Shown here: positions 26,801-32,168 of the stretch, one piece after another
Layout: each line of letters begins with the position of its first letter
How positions within the stretch are numbered: the stretch's first letter is position 1
DNA from: Aquabacter sp. L1I39
Lineage (GTDB): Bacteria > Pseudomonadota > Alphaproteobacteria > Rhizobiales > Xanthobacteraceae
Direction: 5' to 3'
Length of the DNA: 64,000 nucleotides
Assembly: GCF_017742835.1 (NCBI RefSeq)
Contig: NZ_CP072392.1
Coordinates: 4,735,597-4,799,596, forward strand
The notes under the pieces: model-generated
Told to the model about the DNA's origin: nothing
What the model saw: the letters and a program-made list of their open reading frames with translations, nothing else
Database searches by the model: none
Position numbers and translations under genes: made by a program

Positions 26801-28707
26801 GCGCTGGCCTGACCGGCATAGCCATAGCCGCCCCGGCCGCCGACGCCGCCGGTGGCCTTCGCCTCGACACCGGTACTGACGCCGTTGATGGTGCCGGACA
26901 CGGTGATGCTGACACTGCCGCCATTGCCGCCAGCGCCGCCATTGCCGCCGGTGGCGTTGCCGAAGGTGGCGTCGCCCTCGCCTCCGATACCGCCCGCCCC
27001 GCCATAGGACACGGCCCGAACGCCCGTGATCGAGGAGGAGATCGTCACGCCGGAGAGCTGCAAGGTGACGGCACCGCCGGTTCCGCCGACGCCGCCAGCG
27101 CCGCCATTGGCTGCGGCATTGGATTCGCCCTTGCCGCCCGTGCCGCCCGCCCCGCCATTTGCGAACACGCTCACGCCGTCGCCACTGGTGGCGGTAATCA
27201 CCGTGGCGGTGATGGTCGCGCCCACGGTGCCGGCATTGCCGCCGGCCCCGCCAATGCCGCCCGTCGGCTCGACGGTGTGGCTGTAGGCATAGCCGCCGGT
27301 GCCGCCAGCGCCGCCGCTGGAGGTCAGGAGAATGGCCGCGCCGTTGGTGGCGGTGACGCTGCTGTTGTTCTGGCCCGCCGTTCCGGTAAGGGTGAGCTGC
27401 ACCTGCCCGCCAGTGCCGCCCGCGCCACCATTGGCCTGATTGGCCCCCGCGGTCCAGGTTACGGCGCCGCCGGCCACGCCCCCCGCGCCGCCCGCAGAGG
27501 TGATGACGATGCCTGGGCCGTTGGTGGCGCTGACGGTGCTTTGCGAGATGTTCAATCCGGCATAGGCGCCGTTGCCACCGGTGCCGCCGAGGCCGCCATA
27601 CGGGCTGACGAAATGGTTGTGCGCATACCCACCGGCGCCGCCCGCGCCTCCGGATGCGACAATGCTGATGCCGTAGCCGGTGCCGGAAACGGTGGATTGG
27701 GACACGCTTGCATAGGTGTGGTGCGCATTGCCGCCGGTGCCGCCCTGGCCTGCGGTCGAACTGTACCAGGAGGCATACGCCTTCCCGCCTACGCCGCCAG
27801 CCCCACCCGCGGACTGGATCGAAATGGCTCCTGAATTGCTCGTCGTTCCGCCGGTCACCGTGGAAGAGGAAACGGACAAGCTGGTCCAGTTGCCGTAGCC
27901 GCCCTGCCCGCCCTGGTATCCGAGCGCGCTGCCTGTCAAGGCGGCTGGCACTTCGATGCCGGTATCCGTCCCGGCCTTGCCCGCCGTGCCGCCGGTGCCG
28001 CCAGCGGAGGAGATCAGGATGCCTGCCTGGCCTGCGCTGAGGCTGGAGGAGGAGACTGTCAGCTTGGCCGCGCCGGCATTTCCCCCCGCGCCGGCAAGGC
28101 CGCCATAGCCGTTGTCGATGCCGCTATAGCCGTACCCGCCGCCCCCGCCTGCGCCGCCCGCAGACTGGGCGGTAATCGCGATCCCGCTCACGTTGGCCGT
28201 CACGCTGGCCACCGACAGATTGCTGAGATAACCGCCCCAGCCACCGGCGCCGCCCGGACCACCCGTCCCGTTGTTGGAACCGCCGCCGCCCGTGGTGCCG
28301 GAACCGCCGGCACCGCCGGCGCCACCCGTGACGGACATCAGCAGGGCATAGGAGCCGGTCACGGAGCCGGTCACGCTCGCCGTATAGGTCTGCAGGGACT
28401 GGCCTGCACCTCCAGGACCACCATGGGCGTCATCGTGAATGTAGTTTTCCGAAGACCCCGTCCCGCCCGCGGCACCGGTGACCTGGCGCGCATATGGCAG
28501 AGACTGGGCGCGGGCTTGCGGGGGCAAAGCGACGCCCGCGCCTGCCAGGAAGGCCAGGCCGGCCAGCGTGCCCGAAAGTGCGGTTGAAAGCCTCAGCCGG
28601 GCCGTGGAGGCACCATAGACGCTGCCGGATGCAGCATGTCGCACGGGCATTTTTCGTGCCCCGTCACGCTCGCGAGCGATCTGATCGGCCGTGCGCTGCC
28701 CCACCAT
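17866..28707 (-). CDS. Giant glycine-rich repeat autotransporter (about 3,613 residues)
   Basis: The ATG at 28707 was chosen because GGGGGAAGG lies directly upstream. An N-terminal extension of about 45 residues precedes a signal helix ending PQARAQS. The passenger begins with about 14 short glycine-rich blocks. About 34 modules of 60-70 residues follow, each with QS(I/V)GGGGG, a GG(S/T)GG turn and a T-T-G-x-x-(A/S) strand. This pattern suggests a long beta-helix. A non-repetitive stalk (around 2,980-3,250) leads to a C-terminal autotransporter barrel of about 290 residues ending ARFAIHF. The protein should cross the outer membrane and project a long fibre. No protease, toxin or lectin motif was seen in the passenger. 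It is free of frameshifts, so it appears functional. Adhesion or aggregation is a plausible role, not shown. Confidence 0.93.
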   Translation of the reverse strand: MVGQRTADQIARERDGARKMPVRHAASGSVYGASTARLRLSTALSGTLAGLAFLAGAGVALPPQARAQSLPYARQVTGAAGGTGSSENYIHDDAHGGPGGAGQSLQTYTASVTGSVTGSYALLMSVTGGAGGAGGSGTTGGGGSNNGTGGPGGAGGWGGYLSNLSVASVTANVSGIAITAQSAGGAGGGGGYGYSGIDNGYGGLAGAGGNAGAAKLTVSSSSLSAGQAGILISSAGGTGGTAGKAGTDTGIEVPAALTGSALGYQGGQGGYGNWTSLSVSSSTVTGGTTSNSGAISIQSAGGAGGVGGKAYASWYSSTAGQGGTGGNAHHTYASVSQSTVSGTGYGISIVASGGAGGAGGYAHNHFVSPYGGLGGTGGNGAYAGLNISQSTVSATNGPGIVITSAGGAGGVAGGAVTWTAGANQANGGAGGTGGQVQLTLTGTAGQNNSSVTATNGAAILLTSSGGAGGTGGYAYSHTVEPTGGIGGAGGNAGTVGATITATVITATSGDGVSVFANGGAGGTGGKGESNAAANGGAGGVGGTGGAVTLQLSGVTISSSITGVRAVSYGGAGGIGGEGDATFGNATGGNGGAGGNGGSVSITVSGTINGVSTGVEAKATGGVGGRGGYGYAGQASAWGGNGGTGGTGGTATVTIAANTIITATGGPNAQAVAVYANGGNGGDGYVAKPWIGGGWSATGGNGGTGGTSGVASLSVQAGAQLSTTGSNAPVVLVQANGGNGGSGATANNAWNLSGGSGGQGGSAASGKVVNVQIASGATLSASGYASNGILAQSLGGVGAAGASVYGGFVSTSGGNAGPGGSSGYVYVKSAASVTTRGNGGIGIVVQSVAGGGGNGGDAAGGFASMGGNGAASGNAGGATALNSGAVNTYGNYAHGMLVQSVGGGGGSLILGTGQIAVGGSAATGGTSGTGTSDLALVRNSGTLTTRGTYSDGILVQSVGGGGGNGGGAGGIVSLGGQGAAGGNAGVVKVYNSNLVTTGNLNALGIVAQSIGGGGGRGGGAISAGVGISAAIGGGGGTGGAGGDVYVSNSGATATTVTVKTTGAYSTALLAQSVGGGGGAGGSATANTLEGVAFTIGGTGGSGGDAGTVTVVNAAGIVTTGARSSGVLAQSIGGGGGSGGAAISRSAGVFGAAAVSVGGSGGNGGTGEAVSVSNAGTITTGGTDSIGILAQSIGGGGGNGGSSAAEAASAGVDASVTVTAAIGGSGGSGSKAGSASVTSTGTVTTAGAGATGILVQSIGGGGGAGGDASALGISASNGFSLSVSAALGGSGAGGGAGGTAAVLTYGHVTTTGNFADAVIVQSIGGGGGAGGVGASSADALTLADSVSVSLSLGGAGGLASSGGAVVAGNYGAIRTEGASARGILAQSVGGGGGVAGGGTSNSYNGTVNASVALGGTAGGGGHGGVVVVGNSGTITTTGGDADGILAQSIGGGGGAGGSASGKTQNDKDLPNSNGSFSLTATLGGAGGSGGYGGTVTVNNVATGTGAAPSITTTGDHSSAIVAQSIGGGGGKGGTAAGSASGGKAALTLTLGASGGSGGYGGAVFVTSEGTLSTKGKDAPALIAQSVGGGGGIAGNSNSATTSKISLGAAISLTAGSGEQGGTVYVTTSGTIHTAGELSDGILAQSVGGGGGVGGSAGADSHSKGQDSISATLALGGAGGSGSYGGTVQVTNSAGIGTEGASANGILAQSIGGGGGKGGSSTSKGDGGSYAIGASLGGEGGAGSQGGAVSVVNSGTIIVSGDHANAILAQSVGGGGGSVGASAATGSGKSAAITFTLAGSGGTGGNGGTVAVTSTGSLQTGGQNGTGVLAQSIGGGGGNAGSATNSSSSKIALGGAMGGTGGAGGNGGTVTVAFNNTSFGSLVTTGQGADAVLTQSIGGGGGTGGTGTGKADGAGGQAVSLAVAVGGGGGSGGSGSTVTVTNGGATTKGVNISTSGTGANGVVAQSIGGGGGKGAAASSTAADTGASSIAEISLGVGGSGGTGGTGGAATITWTDGTILTMGDHAAGLIAQSIGGGGGLALSTHAAATGTKADASVMVGIGGTGGSGNTGGAATVTSGASIQTLGVSSYGVLVQSIGGGGGASSAVGGAANGGKVGVTFTLAGSGGSGNDGEAATATLSGSVFTQGQNATAVLVQSIGGGGGTAGSADNAALAQFAIGGAVGGAGGSASNGGAATATLATTAIARISTTGYAADAVLVQSIGGGGGTAGAGSGKADGAGGSGVAVSVGIGGSGGMGGAGGGATIANGSASAPGSAFSIYTSGVGANGLVAQSIGGGGGKGGASSSTTGGSDAANISASIGGTGGTGGGGGTATVNNYGTVQTNGDHASAIVVQSIGGGGGNAVATTSTASGKTAKLNLSASLGGSGGTAGNGGTVSLTNAGDLATSGSFGHGLLAQSIGGGGGSAAVTGDSGTGGTAAIGLSLAGSGAGGGDGEKVTVTNSGDITTTGLGASAILAQSIGGGGGFAGSAQNATSGQVALGAVIGGGGGSGGHGGNVYVYGRSAQQIITTGAMADAVVAQSVGGGGGVGGAGKADADGKGGNSFSLSAAVGGGGGTGGYGGSVLVDFGTSLSSIISTSGHDSAGLLAQSIGGGGGKASLSSSSSGDSGGTASLSVDIGGSGGSGGNGGSVTVTVNALVQTTGAGSDGLLLQSIGGGGGTTAAANSRASGDSNTITVGFTLGASGGSGGNGEGVTLTQSGRIITTGDAANGIVLQSIGGGGGRASSVGADAGTGEVSATLTLGSSGGAGGTGGAVTATVKGLVATSGDTSAGVLAQSIGGGGGVAATSTSNSSGSHSAAVTLGGSGGTGAYGGNVQVTVGESGTVSTRGTNSHGLLLQSIGGGGGIAGAAASDGTGAVAFGGSGGTGNDGGAVTATVAGAVVTAGSGAAAIFAQSVGGGGGIGGSAASAVFSLDDGIAGSGGGSGNGGTVTVDVSGKAQTTGANAAAIIAQSIGGGGGLAGTSNSAVNVGFGTAGGSGTGGAVNVNVSGLVTASGAGSPAIFAQSYGASGNNTITVTVEKGGTVQGGTGIASIILSGGLDNVVTIAAGGHVSSLSGLAIQGGAASDAITVAGVLSGSVDLGEGANSFVVQKGGVFNSGEYVRMGPESVGATLLTTLSAGTTLALQNSGTVNPGGLGVLAKTGLLGQFVSDGIYQADLDARTLTHDLLGVTDAAVLSGRIDPRPRTIAPNTSYTILEAASVTNTATTTNSGFAYSWDMTTTPTSVSVSPVAHFVPFGLPLSANEAAVGGALQQAWNLGGSSGMTNAFSSLIGLSDLPAYQYALGQLTPQLLQTGAALRLNDSRAFLNRTLSCPVFIETSTQLQEDRCAWTRIIAGRTTQATTDQVTGYTADSLTFQAGVQSEIATDTFIALSAAYQQSWLSSSNSSLSSDGSGVDVGLALKRQVGPWMFAAAVDLGWMSYDNTRTIWTLGGAPTSNANVMNATGRLRAAYEFAFANWYARPMVDLDLIHVNAPGYSEQGFTGAELQVNGASQTTFVVTPAVEFGGRIDLSDGTVLRPYMTLGASFATSDGWTGTSSFLSAPAGTLPFTTTTPLPSVLGNFDLGLQALTKQNLELKLEYSLSAGANYSSQLGMARFAIHF
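19780..26190 (-). repeat. Array of about 34 QS(I/V)GGGGG modules within the autotransporter gene
   Basis: Each module is about 170-220 bases and is easiest to see on the plus strand as CCGCCGCCGCCGATGGACTG (reverse complement of codons for QSIGGGGG). The modules are diverged in their variable segments but keep the glycine core, so they arose by repeated in-frame duplication. The DNA repeats are coding, not CRISPR or intergenic repeats. Confidence 0.9.
20330..23215 (-). repeat. Three higher-order blocks of five modules (about 0.97 kb each)
   Basis: The variable segments recur in a fixed order. Modules with AGSAxN are followed by modules with GKADGxGG, then KG/KA-rich Ser modules, then two more. 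Anchor positions for the AGSAxN segment are near 23195, 22220 and 21256, and for the KADG segment near 22990, 22018 and 21055, giving a period of about 965-975 bases. This indicates duplication of five-module blocks on top of single-module duplication. Confidence 0.7.
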
Positions 28708-29046
28708 GCCTTCCCCCACGCCTTACGGGAATTCGTTACCGCAAGCCCGCCGTCGGCACACATGAAATCTCGTTCATGACATTTGAAGCTGACTTGAGCC
28801 TTGCCGCAAGGGGGAGGCCCCAGCGCGTCAGCGGGTCACTTTTCGCCCTTTTCCTTAAGGCAAGGCTCGGCTAAGCGAGGAATGGGGTGCGCCGTCGGGA
28901 GGCGGCGCGCAGAAGAGGTACCGGCCGGCACGGGTCTCCGGCGGTGGCGTGCCATGGCGACGTTACAGCGCCGTGCTTCGTTAACCGTCTTGAGCCAGAC
29001 TGCAGCCGGCGCCACTTTGGGGGCGCAAAGCAAAGAGGCCGGCACG
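28708..29046. other. Divergent intergenic region, giant autotransporter / L,D-transpeptidase
   Basis: These 339 bases must hold the promoters of both divergent genes. Apart from the autotransporter's ribosome site (GGGGGAAGG on the minus strand) and the transpeptidase's AAAGAGG on the plus strand, I see no gene, convincing promoter box or repeat. Confidence 0.3.
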
Positions 29047-29685
29047 ATGCCCGTTACCTTCAAGACCCTGGCGCTGACCGCTCTGCTTCAGGTCGGTGCC
29101 CTCGCTTTCGGGACAATGGCGATGGCTCAGTCCACGCCCGTCCCTCCCGGTGCCATCCAGGGCCGCACCATGGATATTGGCGACCAGCCCGGCGTCGTGG
29201 CGCCGGCCGATGACGAGGTGGAGATCGACCCCGTCTATCGCCGCCAGCCGGTCTATTTCCGTACAACGGAGCCGGCGGGGACCATCATCATCTCCACCAA
29301 TGACCGCTTCCTCTATCTGGTGGAAGGCAACAACCGTGCGCTGCGCTACGGCATCGGTGTCGGCCGTGACGGCTTCACCTGGCAGGGCCTCGTGACCGTG
29401 GTGCGCAAGGCCGAGTGGCCGGACTGGACCCCGCCCGCGGAGATGATCCAGCGCCAGCCCTATCTGCCGCGCTTCATGGCTGGCGGGCCGGGCAACCCCA
29501 TGGGCGCCCGCGCGCTCTATCTGGGCGGCACGGTCTACCGCATCCACGGCACCAACCAGCCCCAGACCATCGGCTATGCGGTGTCGTCCGGCTGCTTCCG
29601 GCTGGTCAACAGCGAGATCATCGACCTTTACAGCCGCGTCCCCGTGGGCACGAAGGTGATCGTGCGCCAGGCCGTCTCGCTCTGA
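29047..29685 (+). CDS. L,D-transpeptidase of the ErfK/YbiS/YkuD family
   Basis: 212 residues. The start at 29047 follows AAAGAGG. A signal peptide (about 1-28, ending MAMAQS) exports it to the periplasm. The catalytic domain (about 75-210) begins IIISTNDRFLYLVE and contains the active-site histidine in IHGTNQPQTIG and the nucleophile Cys183 in SSGCFRLVN. The usual family signature is S-x-G-C-(I/V)-R; Phe follows the Cys here, a conservative change. These enzymes make 3-3 peptidoglycan crosslinks or attach proteins to peptidoglycan. It stands alone, divergent from the giant autotransporter. Whether the two are functionally linked (anchoring) is only a thought. Confidence 0.9.
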   Translation: MPVTFKTLALTALLQVGALAFGTMAMAQSTPVPPGAIQGRTMDIGDQPGVVAPADDEVEIDPVYRRQPVYFRTTEPAGTIIISTNDRFLYLVEGNNRALRYGIGVGRDGFTWQGLVTVVRKAEWPDWTPPAEMIQRQPYLPRFMAGGPGNPMGARALYLGGTVYRIHGTNQPQTIGYAVSSGCFRLVNSEIIDLYSRVPVGTKVIVRQAVSL

Positions 29686-29898
29686 GCTTTCCCCGCCGCT
29701 CCCGCACAAGCGGGCGCGGCCCATGCCCGGCGCGGGCGTCTCGCCCTCGCCTCCCCGGCGACGGGGGACGTGCGGGGCCGCTCGCGCCGTCTCCGGCGCA
29801 AGAGCGCGCCGCGCCATAGCGTCCCCGCCTGATCGCCCTCGCGTTTCCCACGTTCGCGTATCCCCTATCCCCTTCTCCCGTTCCAAGAGGCGGTTTTC

Positions 29899-30912
29899 AT
29901 GAAGACCCTCCTGACCCTGCTGGCCGGAGCGGCCGTGGTGCTCGGCGCGCAAGCCGCCGACGCCCAGACCCTCAAGGCGGTCAAGGATCGCGGCGAGCTG
30001 GTCTGCGGCGTGAGCCGCGGCCTGACCGGCTTCTCCAGTCCCGATGCCTCCGGCAAGTGGACCGGCTTCGACGTGGACTTCTGCCGCGCGGTGGCGGCGG
30101 CGGTGCTGAACGACCCCAACAAGGTCAAATATGTGCCGCTGAGCGCCGACGAGCGCTTCACCGCCCTCCAGTCCGGCGCGGTGGACCTGCTGTCGCGCAA
30201 CTCCACCTGGACGCTGGAGCGCGAAGGCAAGCTGAACCTCCTGTTCGGCGCCATCACCTATTATGACGGCCAGGGCTTCATGGTTCCGGCCTCGCGCAAC
30301 ATCAATTCGGCCCTGGAGCTGGACGGCTCGAAGGTGTGCGTGCAGAGCGGCACCACCGCCGCCGGCTACACGGAAGACTACTTCAAGACCAACAACATGA
30401 AGCTGGAGCTGGTCACCGTCCCCAATTCGGACGAGATGGTGAAGGCCTATGAGGACGGCCGCTGCAACACGCTGTCCACCGACGTGTCGCAATTGTTCGC
30501 GCTGCGCCTCGTGACCAAGAAGCCCGCCGGCCACATCGTCCTTCCCGACGTCATCTCCAAGGAGCCGCTGGGCCCCGTGGTGCGCCAGGGCGATGACCAG
30601 TGGTTCAACGTGGTCAAGTGGACCCACTTCGCGATGCTGGACGCCGAGGAACTGGGCGTGAATTCCGGCAATATCGACGAGGCGCTCAAGTCCCAGAAGC
30701 CGGATGTGCGCCGCCTTGTGGGCAATGACGGCAATTATGGCGAGCAGATCGGCCTGACCAAGGACTTCGTGGTGCGCATCGTCAATGCGGTGGGCAATTA
30801 TGGCCAGGTGTTCGAGCGCAATGTGGGTGGCGATTCCAAGCTCGGAATTCCCCGCGGCCTGAACCAGCTCTGGAGCGCCGGCGGCATCCAGTACGCCCCG
30901 CCGGTGCGCTGA
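29899..30912 (+). CDS. aapJ: Periplasmic amino-acid binding protein, AapJ-like
   Basis: 337 residues with a Sec signal peptide (MKTLLTLLAGAAVVLGAQA). The polar amino-acid binding fold follows: KDRGELVCGVSRGLTGFS, FDVDFCRAVAAAV, then LQSGAVDLLSRNSTWTLERE, and SKVCVQSGTTAAG with TLSTDVSQLFALR. These stretches match AapJ, the binding protein of the general L-amino-acid importer of rhizobia. The aapQ, aapM and aapP genes are not next to it in this window, so it either serves a transporter encoded elsewhere or is a solitary paralogue. A weak terminator follows 14 bases after the stop. Confidence 0.85.
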   Translation: MKTLLTLLAGAAVVLGAQAADAQTLKAVKDRGELVCGVSRGLTGFSSPDASGKWTGFDVDFCRAVAAAVLNDPNKVKYVPLSADERFTALQSGAVDLLSRNSTWTLEREGKLNLLFGAITYYDGQGFMVPASRNINSALELDGSKVCVQSGTTAAGYTEDYFKTNNMKLELVTVPNSDEMVKAYEDGRCNTLSTDVSQLFALRLVTKKPAGHIVLPDVISKEPLGPVVRQGDDQWFNVVKWTHFAMLDAEELGVNSGNIDEALKSQKPDVRRLVGNDGNYGEQIGLTKDFVVRIVNAVGNYGQVFERNVGGDSKLGIPRGLNQLWSAGGIQYAPPVR

Positions 30913-30925
30913 ACCCGCACCTTTC

Positions 30926-30948
30926 GGGGCGCCCAGCCGCCCCCTTTT
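30926..30948 (+). terminator. Weak intrinsic terminator after the AapJ-like gene
   Basis: GGGGCG (30926-30931) pairs with CGCCCC (30938-30943) around CCCAGC, followed by CTTTT. The short T tract makes it a weak candidate. Confidence 0.45.
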
Positions 30949-31180
30949 GCGGCCTCTCCCGCCGCCACCTTGCCGCTCGCTCAAACGTGAGCGGCAACAT
31001 TCCCCAACGATATCGACCGCGCCCGATCCTCCATTCTAGTCTCCCCCGCCTCTGATGGCGCGCATCCCTGGACCAAGGTTGGCGCGCGCCTTCTCAGTCT
31101 TGGAACAGACGCGGACCAGCAGCGCCTCTTGGATCGCTCCCGCGATCCCGCTGCGTGGATCGCGCTTCAGGGAGACGACC

Positions 31181-32161
31181 ATGACCCTCCTGTCCCGCCG
31201 CTCCGTACTGGCCGCCGCCGCGGCCGGCGCCGCCGGCCTCACCACTGGCGCCTTATCTGCCTTTTCCGCCTTCGCCGCCGCCCCCCAGGCCAGCACCCAG
31301 TGGCCGAGCGCCTATCGCTACAAGGTGGGCGACATCGAGGTGACGGCCATCAGCGACGGCGCCCGCACCATGCCCCTGTCGGACACGTTCGTGCGCAACG
31401 AGCCGCGCGACAAGGTGAACGAGGCGCTGCGCGCCGCCTATCTGCCGGAAAACCAGGTCACCATTCCCTTCACGGTGCTGCTGGTGAATACGGGCTCCAA
31501 GCTCTATCTCATCGACAGCGGCAACGGCCCGGCCCAGGGCACGGTGGGGCTACTCGGCGGCACGCTCACCGCGCTGGGCATCGACCCCAAGTCCATCGAC
31601 GCGGTGGTGATCTCCCATTTCCATGGCGACCACATCAATGGCCTCCTGAACGCCCAGGGCACCCCCACCTATCCCAACGCCCAGGTGCTGGTTCCGGAAG
31701 CCGAATGGGCCTTCTGGATGGATGACGGCCAGATGGGCCGCGCGCCGGACGGCCTCAAGGGCGCGTTCCAGAATGTGCGCCGGGTCTTCACCCCGTTCGC
31801 CGGCAAGGTGGACAAATATGGCTGGGACAAGGAGGTCATGCCGGGCCTGACCAGCGTCGGCACCCCCGGCCACACGCCGGGCCACACCTCGTTCCAGCTC
31901 GCCTCGGGCAATGGGCGGCTGTTCGTGCAGTCGGACGTGACCAACATCCCCGCTCTGTTCCTGCGCAATCCCACCTGGCAGGTCATGTTCGACATGGACG
32001 GCGCCAAGGCGCAGGAGACCCGCCGCAAGGTCTATGACATGGTCTCGGCCGAGCGGATGCTGGTGGCCGGCTATCATTTCCCCTTCCCCGCCGCCCTCTA
32101 TGTGGAGAAGGACGGCGCCCGCTTCGATTCCGTGCCCGCCGCCTGGAGCCCTGTGCTCTGA
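31181..32161 (+). CDS. Tat-exported MBL-fold metallo-hydrolase (methyl-parathion-hydrolase/lactonase-like)
   Basis: 326 residues from the ATG at 31181, preceded by GGGAGACG. The N-terminus MTLLSRRSVLAAAAAGAAG is a twin-arginine signal ending SAFAAAP. The metal site is HFHGDHING, followed by a second His in GTPGHTPGHTS, an Asp in VQSDVTN and a late His in GYHFPFPA. The arrangement starting YKVGDIEVTAISDGARTM and LLVNTGSKLYLIDSGNG resembles methyl parathion hydrolase and related periplasmic lactonase-like enzymes. It hydrolyses an ester, lactone or phosphotriester in the periplasm; the natural substrate is unknown. It is convergent with an autotransporter gene, with 7 bases between the stops. 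Confidence 0.85.
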   Translation: MTLLSRRSVLAAAAAGAAGLTTGALSAFSAFAAAPQASTQWPSAYRYKVGDIEVTAISDGARTMPLSDTFVRNEPRDKVNEALRAAYLPENQVTIPFTVLLVNTGSKLYLIDSGNGPAQGTVGLLGGTLTALGIDPKSIDAVVISHFHGDHINGLLNAQGTPTYPNAQVLVPEAEWAFWMDDGQMGRAPDGLKGAFQNVRRVFTPFAGKVDKYGWDKEVMPGLTSVGTPGHTPGHTSFQLASGNGRLFVQSDVTNIPALFLRNPTWQVMFDMDGAKAQETRRKVYDMVSAERMLVAGYHFPFPAALYVEKDGARFDSVPAAWSPVL

Positions 32162-32168
32162 GAAGCCC

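Noticed and set aside
19171..27834. Long plus-strand open frames (up to about 1,050 codons) opposite the giant autotransporter
   Set aside because: They mirror the repeats on the opposite strand, consist of low-complexity Ala/Gly/His/Arg or Pro/Ala runs, lack ribosome sites and have no domain. High GC and few AT-rich stop codons explain them.
17866..28707. Likeness of the GG-x-GG pattern to mycobacterial PE_PGRS proteins
   Set aside because: The compositional similarity is convergent. This protein has a Sec-type signal and an autotransporter barrel and lacks a PE domain.
28981..30984. A 667-codon minus-strand frame opposite the transpeptidase and AapJ-like genes
   Set aside because: It is antisense to two genes with clear signal peptides and conserved motifs and shows no family likeness.
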